DNA of 64,000 nucleotides from JAHTBL01 sp038532735 (GTDB taxonomy: Bacteria > Pseudomonadota > Alphaproteobacteria > Rhodobacterales > Rhodobacteraceae): NCBI GenBank assembly GCA_038532735.1, contig JBCBAC010000001.1, positions 62,001-126,000 on the forward strand. Direction: 5' to 3'. The translations under genes were made by a program, and so were the position numbers. The notes below the pieces were generated by a model. The model had not been told where the DNA came from. It ran no database searches and saw only the letters and a program-made list of their open reading frames with translations. Positions 49,840 through 58,642 of the stretch are shown piece by piece (positions within the stretch are counted from its first letter, which is position 1; the number at the start of each line of letters is the position of its first letter).

Positions 49840-50496
49840 ATGAACCTGTCCACTCCACTCGCTCGTCCTTCCTTGCATGAAGAGCTTGTCGCCCGCCTGC
49901 GCCAAGCCATTGTCGAAGGTGCTTTGGAACCCGGTGCCAAAGTGCCGGAGCGTGAGCTGTGCGAAACGCTTGGCGTCTCCCGAACCCCGTTGCGTGAAGC
50001 CCTGAAGGTGCTCGCAAATGAGGGGCTTGTCACACTGGAGTCAAATCGCGGAGCGCGGATATCCAAAGTGACGATGGAAGGGCTCGAAGATGCCTTTCCC
50101 GTAATCGCTGTGCTGGAGGGACTGGCGGGCGAACTGGCATGCAAAGTGGCCTCTGACGAACAGATCGCGCAGATTGTCGCCCGGCACGAAGATATGTTTC
50201 GCCATTACGAAGCCGGAGATCGCCCAGCCTATTTCAAAGCCAACCACGACATTCACTCTGCCCTCATGACTGCAGCGTGTAATGAAGTTCTGAGCCAGCA
50301 TTACGCGATGCTTTCAGCCCGGGTGGAACGAGCACGGCTATTGGCAAATGTCTCTGACAGCCGCTGGGCGGAAGCCGTTGAAGAGCACCGCGAGATCGTC
50401 AAAGCGATCAAAGCGCGCGACGGCGCACGTCTCAGCGATTTGCTACGGCGCCATCTGAATAACAAGTTGTCCGCTTTAAAGAAGGCGCTGTCATAA
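49840..50496 (+). CDS. GntR-family (FCD) transcriptional regulator
   Basis: This 218-residue repressor has an N-terminal winged helix (about residues 10-75; ELVARLRQAIVEGALEPGAK, SRTPLREALKVLANEGLV) and a C-terminal FCD ligand domain (about 80-210) with the metal-binding His residues of the family (such as FKANHDIHSALM). It starts one base after the dehydrogenase stop, and its stop overlaps the hydratase start (TAATG). It probably binds the 9-5-9 palindrome at 46873 and controls both divergent operons, with the transported acid or a product as effector. Confidence 0.88.
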   Translation: MNLSTPLARPSLHEELVARLRQAIVEGALEPGAKVPERELCETLGVSRTPLREALKVLANEGLVTLESNRGARISKVTMEGLEDAFPVIAVLEGLAGELACKVASDEQIAQIVARHEDMFRHYEAGDRPAYFKANHDIHSALMTAACNEVLSQHYAMLSARVERARLLANVSDSRWAEAVEEHREIVKAIKARDGARLSDLLRRHLNNKLSALKKALS

Positions 50497-51248
50497 TGAC
50501 CCTTGCACGACCTGCCCCGCAGCTTACTGGAACCGCATTTGCGAAAGCTTTGCTTCAGGCGCACCGCACAAATAATCGGTTCGCACCAACAGGCCCTGTG
50601 CCCACCAATGCCGACGAAGCGTTCGCAGCCCAGGCCGCAGTCATGGAAGAGCTTGGCCCCGTTGGTGCATTCAAAGTCGCCGACAAGGCCGGACAACCCT
50701 TCGTCATGGCCCCGATCCGCGCAGATCGCGTTTTCCAAAGTGGGGCGGATATCCCCATCATCGATGAAGCCGGAATCGAACTGGAGGTCGGGTTCGAGAT
50801 TTTGTCACCCCTGCCCCAAAGCGCTGATCTGACAACTTTGGCGCAGCATCTCTGGCCCCGCCCCGTAATCGAGATTGTCGACACACGAATTGCCGGTCCT
50901 TTGGCCAGCGATCCATACGTAAAACTTGCAGACCTTCAGGCCAACTCCGCCCTTGTGGTCGGCCCGCGCGCCACCGCTTGGAACCGAACAGACTTCAACA
51001 CCTTGACCGCGCATCTGACCTGTAACGACACCCAAGTCCTCGACGGGGAGGCCACTGTTCCGGGCGGATCAGCGCTGGCGATCCTCGCGAAACTGATCCG
51101 GCGTATCGGCGAGCATTGCGGTGGCCTACAACCAGGGCAGATCATCATCACCGGGTCGTTAAACGGCCTGCCCTATTTTCCGGCCGGTTCAGACATCCAC
51201 GGAACCATCGCAAATGTCGGGGAGGTCAGCTGCCACTTGTCAAATTGA
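50496..51248 (+). CDS. 2-keto-4-pentenoate hydratase/FAH-family enzyme
   Basis: This 250-residue protein is of the MhpD/hydratase type in the fumarylacetoacetate hydrolase superfamily. The metal-binding acidic site is in IELEVGFEI near residue 90; VGPRATAW and ITGSLNGLPYFPAGSDIHG are conserved. It adds water to, or decarboxylates, a 2-oxo-enoate-type substrate. No aromatic meta-cleavage genes adjoin it, so the substrate is unknown. It is last in the dehydrogenase-GntR-hydratase operon. Confidence 0.8.
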   Translation: MTLARPAPQLTGTAFAKALLQAHRTNNRFAPTGPVPTNADEAFAAQAAVMEELGPVGAFKVADKAGQPFVMAPIRADRVFQSGADIPIIDEAGIELEVGFEILSPLPQSADLTTLAQHLWPRPVIEIVDTRIAGPLASDPYVKLADLQANSALVVGPRATAWNRTDFNTLTAHLTCNDTQVLDGEATVPGGSALAILAKLIRRIGEHCGGLQPGQIIITGSLNGLPYFPAGSDIHGTIANVGEVSCHLSN

Positions 51249-51599
51249 CGTGCCAGCGATTTCAGCTGCGATAAACGCGATCAGAAGTGACCACTTTTTC
51301 GACTAGCGAACACCGTGGCCTGGCTCCCATAAAATCCTTGAGCGCCTGCGAAATTGTAGCTGCATTGAACTGCGAGTTCGGCATCCGACCCGAGCAGCAG
51401 CAAACCTTATGCCCTACAGCACCGCGTAGAAGGTCGCGCAAGTGGTTTTGTCTGCAAGACTTCTCAGCCAGCCTAAGCCCATCAACCTCAAACCACGCGC
51501 CTCTCACGTCGAAGCAACTACACAGCTTTAAAATGACAGCGCGACTTGAGCAGCCGCATGCTGCGCGACTTTCCCGCGATATTCTTACAGAGAGAAAAG
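51249..51599. other. Intergenic region of about 350 bases, no gene seen
   Basis: Open frames here (both strands) read into the tRNA and look like the usual false translations of tRNA flanks. No convincing gene, integrase or IS end was found. The segment just beyond the tRNA 3' end may be the degraded remains of an earlier insertion. Confidence 0.4.
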
Positions 51600-51675
51600 T
51601 GGTGAGCCCTGCAGGATTCGAACCTGCGACCCACTGATTAAAAGTCAGTTGCTCTACCAACTGAGCTAAGGGCCC
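51600..51675 (-). tRNA. tRNA-Lys (anticodon TTT)
   Basis: Read on the minus strand, the gene begins GGGCCCTTAGCTCAG, has the anticodon stem-loop CTGACTTTTAATCAG (anticodon TTT, Lys), the T-arm GGTTCGAATCC, and ends with an encoded CCA at 51600-51602. The acceptor stem pairs GGGCCCT with AGGGCTC (one G-U). Length with CCA is 76 bases. Confidence 0.95.
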
Positions 51676-51771
51676 ACGAAGCGCTTATCTAGAAAAGCAC
51701 CCCAGCGCGGTCAACCCCTTAAACGTCGCGCTCCCTTTCAAAAAACAGCCGGTGAGGCTATATCGCGCGTC

Positions 51772-52605
51772 ATGGATGGACCGACTCCTCAAACAGGCCT
51801 GCGTTTTATGAAGATGCACGGCCTTGGCAACGATTTCGTTGTGATCGACTCGCGTGGGCGCGAGCCGTTGATGACGCGCGAATTGGCCGCGGCGTTGGGG
51901 GATCGGCACCACGGTGTGGGCTTTGATCAGCTGGCCGAGATTACGGATCACGATTCGACTGACATCGGGCTAGCCTTCTGGAACAGCGATGGCTCCAAGG
52001 CGGCCGCCTGCGGCAACGCGACCCGCTGCGTGTCCGAGTTTATCCTGAGCGAGACGGGTGCGGATCATCTGACCCTGACCACGCCCCGCGGCCTGCTTGA
52101 GGCAACGCGCGACCGACGCATGATTTCGGTCAATATGGGGCAGCCCCAATTGGCGTGGGACGAGATACCGCTCGCCGAAGACATGGACCCAACGCATCTG
52201 CCCATCGACGGCGATCCGATGGCCGTTGGCATGGGTAACCCCCATTGCGTCTTTTTCGTGGACGATGCGGAGACCGCGCCAGTCGACACCCTTGGCCCCA
52301 AGATCGAGACGCACCCGCTTTTCCCCGAGCGCACCAACGTGGAGTTCGCCCAAATCCGCGCCCGCGACGATATCCGTATGCGAGTATGGGAGCGGGGCAC
52401 GGGCATCACCCTCGCCTGCGGCTCTGGCGCTTGCGCGACGCTGGTTGCGGCCCATGCGCGCGGGCTGACCGATGCCCGCGTCAGGATGGAGGTCGATGGC
52501 GGCTGGCTCATCATCGAGCAGCGCGAAGATGGTATCTGGATGACCGGCCCCACGATGCATGTCTTCGACGGCATACTAACCGAAGACTTTCTGGGCTCAC
52601 TCTGA
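51772..52605 (+). CDS. dapF: Diaminopimelate epimerase
   Basis: This 277-residue cytoplasmic enzyme converts LL- to meso-diaminopimelate for lysine and peptidoglycan synthesis. It has MKMHGLGNDFVVID at the start and the two catalytic cysteines in AACGNATRCV near residue 83 and ACGSGACATL near residue 223. The ATG at 51772 gives a short N-terminal extension; an internal ATG in MKMHG is a possible alternative. The mtaB start follows one base after its stop. Confidence 0.95.
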   Translation: MDGPTPQTGLRFMKMHGLGNDFVVIDSRGREPLMTRELAAALGDRHHGVGFDQLAEITDHDSTDIGLAFWNSDGSKAAACGNATRCVSEFILSETGADHLTLTTPRGLLEATRDRRMISVNMGQPQLAWDEIPLAEDMDPTHLPIDGDPMAVGMGNPHCVFFVDDAETAPVDTLGPKIETHPLFPERTNVEFAQIRARDDIRMRVWERGTGITLACGSGACATLVAAHARGLTDARVRMEVDGGWLIIEQREDGIWMTGPTMHVFDGILTEDFLGSL

Positions 52606-52606
52606 G

Positions 52607-53869
52607 ATGGACCGCAAAGCGCCCATATTCTCGACACTCGGCTGTCGCCTGAACGCCTATGAGACCGAGGCCATGAAAGAGCTGGCCGGCACCGCAGGCC
52701 TCGGCGATGCGGTGATCGTGAACACCTGCGCTGTGACGGCCGAAGCCGTGCGCAAAGCCCGTCAGGAAATCCGCAAGCTGCGGCGTGAGAACCCGACCGC
52801 ACGTCTGATCGTGACCGGTTGTGCGGCCCAGACCGAGCCGCAGACATTCTCCGGCATGGAGGAAGTCGACGCCGTCATCGGCAATACCGAGAAGATGCAG
52901 GCGGACACGTGGAAAGGCCTGGCCGCTGATTTTCTGGGTGATGTCGAGCCTGTGCAGGTCGACGAAATTATGTCCGTCAGGGAAACTGCGGGCCATCTGA
53001 TTGACGGCTTCGGTACCCGCTCCCGCGCTTATGTGCAGGTGCAAAACGGCTGCGATCACCGCTGCACCTTCTGCATCATTCCCTACGGTCGCGGCAATTC
53101 CCGCTCCGTCGCCGCGGGCATCGTGGTTGACCAGATCAAACGCCTCGTGGATCGCGGCTATAATGAAGTCGTGCTGACCGGCGTTGACCTGACCTCGTGG
53201 GGCGCTGATCTGCCAATGCAACCTAAGCTGGGCGATCTGGTGATGCGCATCCTCAAGCTGGTCCCTGACCTGCCGCGCCTGCGCATCAGCTCGATTGACT
53301 CCATTGAGGTCGACCCCGCGCTCATGCAAGCCATCGCGACCGAGCCGCGTCTCATGCCGCATCTACACCTGTCCCTACAGGCAGGCGATGACATGATCCT
53401 CAAACGGATGAAGCGCCGCCACCTACGCGACGATGCCATCCGGTTCTGCGAAGACGCGCGCAAGCTGCGCCCCGACATGACTTTCGGCGCCGACATCATC
53501 GCCGGTTTCCCGACCGAGACCGAAGCGATGTTCGTCAACTCCCTCAAGCTGGTGGAAGAATGTGACCTGACCTGGCTCCATGTCTTCCCCTACAGCGCGC
53601 GCGAAGGCACGCCCGCCGCGAAGATCCCACCTGTTGATAGCAACCTCATCAAAGACCGCGCAAAGCGGCTGCGGGCTGCAGGCAAAGCGCAGGTCGCCAA
53701 GCATCTGCGCGCGCAGCATGGGCGAACCCATCACATCCTGATGGAAAACGCCCGCATGGGCCGGACCGCGCAATTCACGGAAGTTACCTTCGACACCGAT
53801 CAGCCTGAAAGCCAGATCGTCACTGCCAAAATCATCGGGAATGACGGCCGACAACTGCTGGCCGAATGA
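52607..53869 (+). CDS. mtaB: tRNA t6A37 methylthiotransferase MtaB
   Basis: This is a 420-residue radical SAM enzyme that adds the methylthio group to t6A37 of tRNAs reading ANN codons. The UPF0004 domain uses cysteines in GCRLNAYE, NTCAVT and TGCAAQ. The radical SAM cluster site is GCDHRCTFCIIPYGRG near residue 147. The C-terminal part holds the TRAM-like region. Next to dapF, as in many alphaproteobacteria; its stop overlaps the GST start (ATGA). Confidence 0.95.
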   Translation: MDRKAPIFSTLGCRLNAYETEAMKELAGTAGLGDAVIVNTCAVTAEAVRKARQEIRKLRRENPTARLIVTGCAAQTEPQTFSGMEEVDAVIGNTEKMQADTWKGLAADFLGDVEPVQVDEIMSVRETAGHLIDGFGTRSRAYVQVQNGCDHRCTFCIIPYGRGNSRSVAAGIVVDQIKRLVDRGYNEVVLTGVDLTSWGADLPMQPKLGDLVMRILKLVPDLPRLRISSIDSIEVDPALMQAIATEPRLMPHLHLSLQAGDDMILKRMKRRHLRDDAIRFCEDARKLRPDMTFGADIIAGFPTETEAMFVNSLKLVEECDLTWLHVFPYSAREGTPAAKIPPVDSNLIKDRAKRLRAAGKAQVAKHLRAQHGRTHHILMENARMGRTAQFTEVTFDTDQPESQIVTAKIIGNDGRQLLAE

Positions 53870-54486
53870 TCCTCTATTCCTTCCGCCGCTGTCCCTACGC
53901 AATGCGCGCGCGGCTCGCATTGCTGGTCGCGGGGATCCAGGTAGAACTCCGCGAGATCGTCCTGCGCGACAAAGCCCCCGAGTTTCTCGAGACCTCCCCC
54001 AAAGGCACCGTCCCGGTCCTTGTGACCGCCGATCAGGTCATCGAAGAAAGCCTCGACATCATGCTCTGGGCGCTGCAACGAAACGACCCCGAAGGCTGGC
54101 TCGATATACCCGACGAGGGCCACAAGATCATCGCCACCATCGACGGCCCCTTCAAAACAGCCCTCGACCGCTACAAATACGACACGCGCTACGGCTCTAA
54201 CGCTGAGGAAGAGCGCGAAAAGGCGGCTTTGATCCTGCGCGATTTGGACGAGCGGCTCCAGAAAACCCGCTGGCTGATGGGCGACCGCCCGACCCTCGCC
54301 GACATGGCCACGATCACCTTCATCCGCCAGTTCGCCAATACGGACCGCACATGGTTCGATGCTCAACCGTGGACGGCCTTGGGCCACTGGCTCGATACAT
54401 TCCTCGCGTCCGAGCGATACAATGCAATCATGGACAAGTATCCGAAATGGAGCTCAGGTGACGCTCCGATTTACTGGCCGGAGTAG
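53866..54486 (+). CDS. Glutathione S-transferase family protein
   Basis: This 206-residue protein has a thioredoxin-like N-terminal domain (LYSFRRCPYAMRARLAL, with a CPYA glutaredoxin-like motif and the cis-Pro stretch GTVPVLV) and a helical C-terminal domain (RWLMGDRPTLADMATI). It could act as a transferase or a glutaredoxin-like reductase. It overlaps mtaB by 4 bases and precedes the PaiB-like gene by 3 bases. Confidence 0.85.
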   Translation: MILYSFRRCPYAMRARLALLVAGIQVELREIVLRDKAPEFLETSPKGTVPVLVTADQVIEESLDIMLWALQRNDPEGWLDIPDEGHKIIATIDGPFKTALDRYKYDTRYGSNAEEEREKAALILRDLDERLQKTRWLMGDRPTLADMATITFIRQFANTDRTWFDAQPWTALGHWLDTFLASERYNAIMDKYPKWSSGDAPIYWPE

Positions 54487-54489
54487 CCC

Positions 54490-55101
54490 ATGCATCCCAA
54501 CCCAGCGTTTCGCAAGGCGGATCAGAAACACGCCCTTGCCTTCATCCGCGACCGCGCCTTCGGACAGCTCTGTATCAACGCTGAGGATGGCCCGCTGATC
54601 AGCCATGTGCCGTTCCTGCTGAATGATATGGCGGATATGGCTGAACTGCACCTCGTGCGCTCCAACCCGATTGCGCGCATAACAGACCCTAATCCAGCGG
54701 TAATCGCCGTAACCGGTCCCGACGCCTATATCTCACCCGATTGGTATAACGTGCCGGATCAGGTCCCCACATGGAACTATGTCGCCGTCCATCTGCGCGG
54801 CACGTTGGAGCCCTCAGACACCGATATGCACGACCTACTCGACCGTCAAACCGCCGCTTATGAGAGCCGCCTCGACAAGGCCCCTTGGCTGACCAGCAAG
54901 ATGAGCGACGGGGTGATGGAGAAGATGATGCGGCAAATCCTGCCCTTCCGCTTCCACATCAGCGATATTCAAAGCACCTTCAAACTGGGCCAAAACAAGC
55001 CCGATCAGGTGCGCATCGACGCCGCCAATCAGGTTGAGACGGGCCTTGGCAGCGAACTTCCCTCCCTCGCCGCGCTCATGCGCGATCCGCCACAATACTA
55101 G
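54490..55101 (+). CDS. FMN-binding PaiB-like protein
   Basis: This 203-residue split-barrel flavin-binding protein is of the PaiB type (starts MHPNPAFRKADQKHALAFIRD; HVPFLLN, SPDWYNVPDQVPTWNYVAVHLRG cited in part). Family members are named transcriptional regulators in Bacillus, but a redox or haem-binding role is as likely here. It lies in the mtaB-GST-PaiB series. Confidence 0.85.
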   Translation: MHPNPAFRKADQKHALAFIRDRAFGQLCINAEDGPLISHVPFLLNDMADMAELHLVRSNPIARITDPNPAVIAVTGPDAYISPDWYNVPDQVPTWNYVAVHLRGTLEPSDTDMHDLLDRQTAAYESRLDKAPWLTSKMSDGVMEKMMRQILPFRFHISDIQSTFKLGQNKPDQVRIDAANQVETGLGSELPSLAALMRDPPQY

Positions 55102-55146
55102 ACGCCTGACCCAACGCCTCCTACATTAACGACAAGAGGAGACGTC

Positions 55147-55425
55147 ATGCCCCTACCCATCGCCCCCATCGCAGGCCTTGCTTTCCGCTACGGTGCGGTC
55201 GCGCTTGCGACTTATGCCGTGACGCGCAACCTACCCGCCACGCCCCGCGATCAGCGCGCCGAGGATGCGATGGATGATGTGAGCGAAGGCATGTCCTTGG
55301 GCAAAAACGACGAACAGATCAACGGTCACGCGCGTTTCAAGCGCACGATCCGGCTTGGCACCACCGGGCCAGGCATCGAGATCGACGCCACAGCACTCAC
55401 CCGCATCAAGTTCAAGAAAGTCTAA
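55147..55425 (+). CDS. Hypothetical protein (92 aa)
   Basis: This is a 92-residue protein with a hydrophobic, Ala-rich start (about residues 5-24) and a conserved-looking polar rest (DAMDDVSEGMSLGKNDEQING). No family was recognised. It has a GAGGAGA ribosome site and lies 3 bases before a second GST gene. Confidence 0.7.
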   Translation: MPLPIAPIAGLAFRYGAVALATYAVTRNLPATPRDQRAEDAMDDVSEGMSLGKNDEQINGHARFKRTIRLGTTGPGIEIDATALTRIKFKKV

Positions 55426-55428
55426 GCG

Positions 55429-56031
55429 ATGAAACTGCTGCTTGCTGGGCCGTCGCCCTTTGTGCGCAAAGTGCGCGTTCTGCTGCACGAAACAGACCAA
55501 CTGGACGATGTCGAGATGGTGAGCGTCACCGCCTCCCCCCTTGGCCCCGATCCAGACCTTGTCGCAGTAAACCCTACCGGCAAAATCCCGGCGCTCATCC
55601 GCGATGATGGCCCCGCGATCTACGACAGCCGCGTGATCTGCCGTTTTCTGGATGACCGCGCGGGTGCAAACCTCTACCCCGCCTCCCGCCTGTGGGAGAC
55701 GTTGACGCTTGAGGCCACCGCCGATGCCATGATGGATGCCGCCGTTCTGATGGTCTACGAGGCGCGCTTCAAAGACCCCGCCCAGCAATCCCATGACTGG
55801 ATCGAAGGCCAATGGGCCAAGGTCGACCGCGCGCTGGATGCCGTCAATACGCGCTGGATGAGCCACCTCTCCAGCCGTCTTGACATGGCGCATATCGCGA
55901 TGGGCTGCGCGCTGTCCTATCTGGATTTCCGCCATGAAGGTCGCAACTGGCGACAAGGTCGCGATGCGCTTGCCAATTGGCACAAGACATTCGCGGCGCG
56001 TCCCTCTATGCTGGCCACTCAGCCTGAATAG
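55429..56031 (+). CDS. Glutathione S-transferase family protein
   Basis: This 200-residue GST has an N-terminal thioredoxin-like domain (AGPSPFVRKVRVLLHE with Ser/Cys-free active site, GKIPALI, YDSRVICRFLD) and a helical C-terminal domain. Detoxification by glutathione conjugation, or another thiol role, is likely; substrate unknown. It is not a close copy of the other GST in this window. Confidence 0.85.
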   Translation: MKLLLAGPSPFVRKVRVLLHETDQLDDVEMVSVTASPLGPDPDLVAVNPTGKIPALIRDDGPAIYDSRVICRFLDDRAGANLYPASRLWETLTLEATADAMMDAAVLMVYEARFKDPAQQSHDWIEGQWAKVDRALDAVNTRWMSHLSSRLDMAHIAMGCALSYLDFRHEGRNWRQGRDALANWHKTFAARPSMLATQPE

Positions 56032-56133
56032 GACCCTCACGATGATCAAGCGTCACCGGTAACCGGACTTCCCCCGTTTCCTGACTTTACGCCGCCTCAA
56101 GCGGCCCTGACGCTATTTCACCCTAAGGACCCC

Positions 56134-56913
56134 ATGCCCCGACTTTCCAACAAGACCTGTGTCATCACAGGCGCCGCCCGCGGGATCGGCGCCGCAATCG
56201 CCAAAGCCTTCATCACCGAAGGCGCCCATGTCATTCTGACCGATCTTTACGACAGCGATGGCGCTGCCACCGCCCAGCGCCTTGGGGCGGAGTGGTTGCC
56301 GCTCGACGTGCGCTCCGAAGAAGACTGGCAGGTGCTCGCGCAAAACCATCCCAGCTTCGACGTGCTGGTGAATAACGCCGGGATCACCGGCTTCGAAGAG
56401 GGCGCAACGCCTCACGACCCAGAGAACGCGAGCCTGAAGGATTGGCACGCCGTGCATGCGACCAATCTCGACGGCACTTTTTTAGGCTGCCGCACGGCGA
56501 TCCGGGCGATGCGCACCAACGGCGCTGGCGCGATCATCAATATCGCCTCCCGCTCTGGCCTTGTCGGCATTCCGGGTGCAGCGGCCTATGCCTCTTCCAA
56601 AGCCGCGATCCGCAACCACACGAAAACCGTCGCCCTTTATTGCGCGCAGCAAGGGCTCAACATCCGCTGTAATGCGATCTTCCCGGCGGCTGTGCTGACA
56701 CCCATGTGGGAACCGATGTTGGGCGATGGCCCGGACCGCGCTGATCGTATGGCCGCGCTCGTCGCCGAGACCCCCCTGAAAAGGTTCGGCGACCCCGAAG
56801 AGGTCGCCGCCTTGGCTGTCATGCTCGCCAGTGACAAGGCCACCTATATGACCGGGGCAGAGTTGACCATCGATGGCGGCCTTCTGGCCGGCTCTGCTGC
56901 CGCACCCGGCTAG
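56134..56913 (+). CDS. Short-chain dehydrogenase/reductase
   Basis: This 259-residue NAD(P)-dependent enzyme has TGAARGIGAAIA (cofactor loop), NNAGITG, the catalytic Ser in NIASRSG, the Tyr/Lys pair in YASSKAA, and a PAAVLTPMWEP segment. It is a classical SDR with unknown substrate. An AAGGA site precedes the start. It converges with the PhoD gene, overlapping by 4 bases. Confidence 0.9.
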   Translation: MPRLSNKTCVITGAARGIGAAIAKAFITEGAHVILTDLYDSDGAATAQRLGAEWLPLDVRSEEDWQVLAQNHPSFDVLVNNAGITGFEEGATPHDPENASLKDWHAVHATNLDGTFLGCRTAIRAMRTNGAGAIINIASRSGLVGIPGAAAYASSKAAIRNHTKTVALYCAQQGLNIRCNAIFPAAVLTPMWEPMLGDGPDRADRMAALVAETPLKRFGDPEEVAALAVMLASDKATYMTGAELTIDGGLLAGSAAAPG

Positions 56914-58487
56914 ATCGCGATGCCTTCCGCATCAAGCGTGACCGAATACAGCTCGGTATCTGCTCGATCCATCAGTCGCACGGTCATCTGCTGCGTATCT
57001 CCGTCGATATCGACAAGGCCGAAGAATTGCAGCCCCGCGCTGGGCGGCAGGTTCGACTGGCCTTCGGGCGGTGCTTTGACAAACCGCACCTCCGGTCCGA
57101 ACGTCGCATCCAGCGCGTTCGGGCCAAAGCTGCCAGCATGAAGCGGGCCAGAGACAAACTCCCAGAACGGATTGAAATCCTGAAACTGCGCCCGCTCCGG
57201 GCTGTAGTGATGGGCGGCGGTGTAGTGCACATCCGCGGTGAACCAGACCGTATTACGGATATCGCCGGTCTTGATGAACCGCAGCAGGTCCGCGATCTCG
57301 ACCTCGCGGCCCATTGGAGCATCGCCCACCCCATCCGCAATGCCTTCGGACCCGGACTGTTCGCGGAAATTGTCCCAGACGATCAGACCCAAAGGCTGAT
57401 CACTTGCGATGACCTTCCAGGTGGCGGTTGACTGCGCCAGCTCCCGTTTCAGCCATGCCATCTGCTCGGCCCCTAGAACGCGGGTCTTGTCTGACAGCTC
57501 GGCCGTCATTTCTGCATCGTTGGGCCCGCGATAAGAGCGCAGATCAAGGAAGAACACATCCAGCATCGGGCCGTAATTGATTTTACGGTAGACGCGCCCC
57601 GGCTCTGCCGGTGTAAAGCGAATGGGCGCCATCTCATGGAACGCCCGCGCTGCGCGCGCCGTCAGAAGTGGCACTGACTTCTCGGTATAGCGGTCGTCAT
57701 TGGTCAGGTCTTTGGCTGCAGACCAGTTGTTGACCACCTCATGATCGTCCCACTGCATCATCACCGGAACCAGCGCGTTCATCTCTCGGACATGGGTATC
57801 CAGCATGTTGTATTTCCACTGCGCGCGGAACTCATCAAGGCTCTCGGCCACTTTGCGCTTTTCGTCAGGCAGCACCGCGTTTTTCCAAAGACTGCCATCC
57901 GCCAGCTCGACCTCATCCTCCATCGGGCCGTCGGCATAGACCGTATCGCCGGAATGGATAAAGAAATCCGGGCGGTGCTGAGCCATCGTGGCATAGGTCC
58001 GCATGCCCTCGGCGTCGATGCCCCAGCCCTGTCCCGCAGTATCGCCAGACCATGCAAACCGAATGTCGCGGCGTGCAGCAGGCGCTGTCTTGAACTGACC
58101 GATGATCGGCTCCGAGACGACATTCACATCGCTCAGATCAGCCGCCGTGAAGCGATAGAAAATCGTCTGATCCGAAGGAAGGCCATCAATCAGCCGCTTG
58201 ACTGCAAAGTCCCCGGTGGGGTCGGCATAAAGCGGAGCCAGCTTGCGCGCGTCGGCAAAACTTTCGGTGGTCGAGACCTCCATCATGATCTGCGCCGGGC
58301 GATCAACACGAGTCCAGATCATCCCAGAATTCAGATCGACATCCCCGGATTGCACCCCATGGGTGAACGCCGGGCGACTGGCGGCACGGCTGATCGCGGG
58401 CATCGCAAGAGACACCGCAAGCGCAGACCCCCCAATCAGGGTCTGGCGGCGGGACAAGGGGGATAATTGAGACGGTCTATGTGGCAT
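56910..58487 (-). CDS. phoD: Alkaline phosphatase PhoD family, Tat-exported
   Basis: This is a roughly 525-residue phosphatase/phosphodiesterase with a Tat signal (LSRRQTLIGGSALAVS) and a PhoD N-terminal domain (FTHGVQSGDVDLNSGMIWTR cited in part). The metallophosphatase core carries SGDTAGQGWG, FIHSGDTVYADG, QWDDHEVVNNW and VWFTADVHYTA, which bind calcium and iron. It releases phosphate from organic esters in the periplasm. The ATG at 58487 has GGAG upstream; an earlier ATG at 58499 is possible. PhoB control may apply, but no box was identified. Confidence 0.9.
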   Translation of the reverse strand: MPHRPSQLSPLSRRQTLIGGSALAVSLAMPAISRAASRPAFTHGVQSGDVDLNSGMIWTRVDRPAQIMMEVSTTESFADARKLAPLYADPTGDFAVKRLIDGLPSDQTIFYRFTAADLSDVNVVSEPIIGQFKTAPAARRDIRFAWSGDTAGQGWGIDAEGMRTYATMAQHRPDFFIHSGDTVYADGPMEDEVELADGSLWKNAVLPDEKRKVAESLDEFRAQWKYNMLDTHVREMNALVPVMMQWDDHEVVNNWSAAKDLTNDDRYTEKSVPLLTARAARAFHEMAPIRFTPAEPGRVYRKINYGPMLDVFFLDLRSYRGPNDAEMTAELSDKTRVLGAEQMAWLKRELAQSTATWKVIASDQPLGLIVWDNFREQSGSEGIADGVGDAPMGREVEIADLLRFIKTGDIRNTVWFTADVHYTAAHHYSPERAQFQDFNPFWEFVSGPLHAGSFGPNALDATFGPEVRFVKAPPEGQSNLPPSAGLQFFGLVDIDGDTQQMTVRLMDRADTELYSVTLDAEGIAI

Positions 58488-58642
58488 ATCGGGCTCCATG
58501 GAAAAGGCGAAAACCCATTCTGGATAGACCCGCGATGTGTCAGCTGTTTTGAGCGCGTGTATCAGTAAAACTAAACTATTGTGACGTCGGCAGGTGCTTG
58601 CCGAGAGATCAAAGCCCTAGGGCTGCGCACCTTAAGGCTTTG

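Noticed and set aside
51287..51637. Plus-strand ORF ending in VSPAGFEPATH
   Set aside because: Its end is the antisense translation of the tRNA-Lys T-arm, a well-known annotation artefact.
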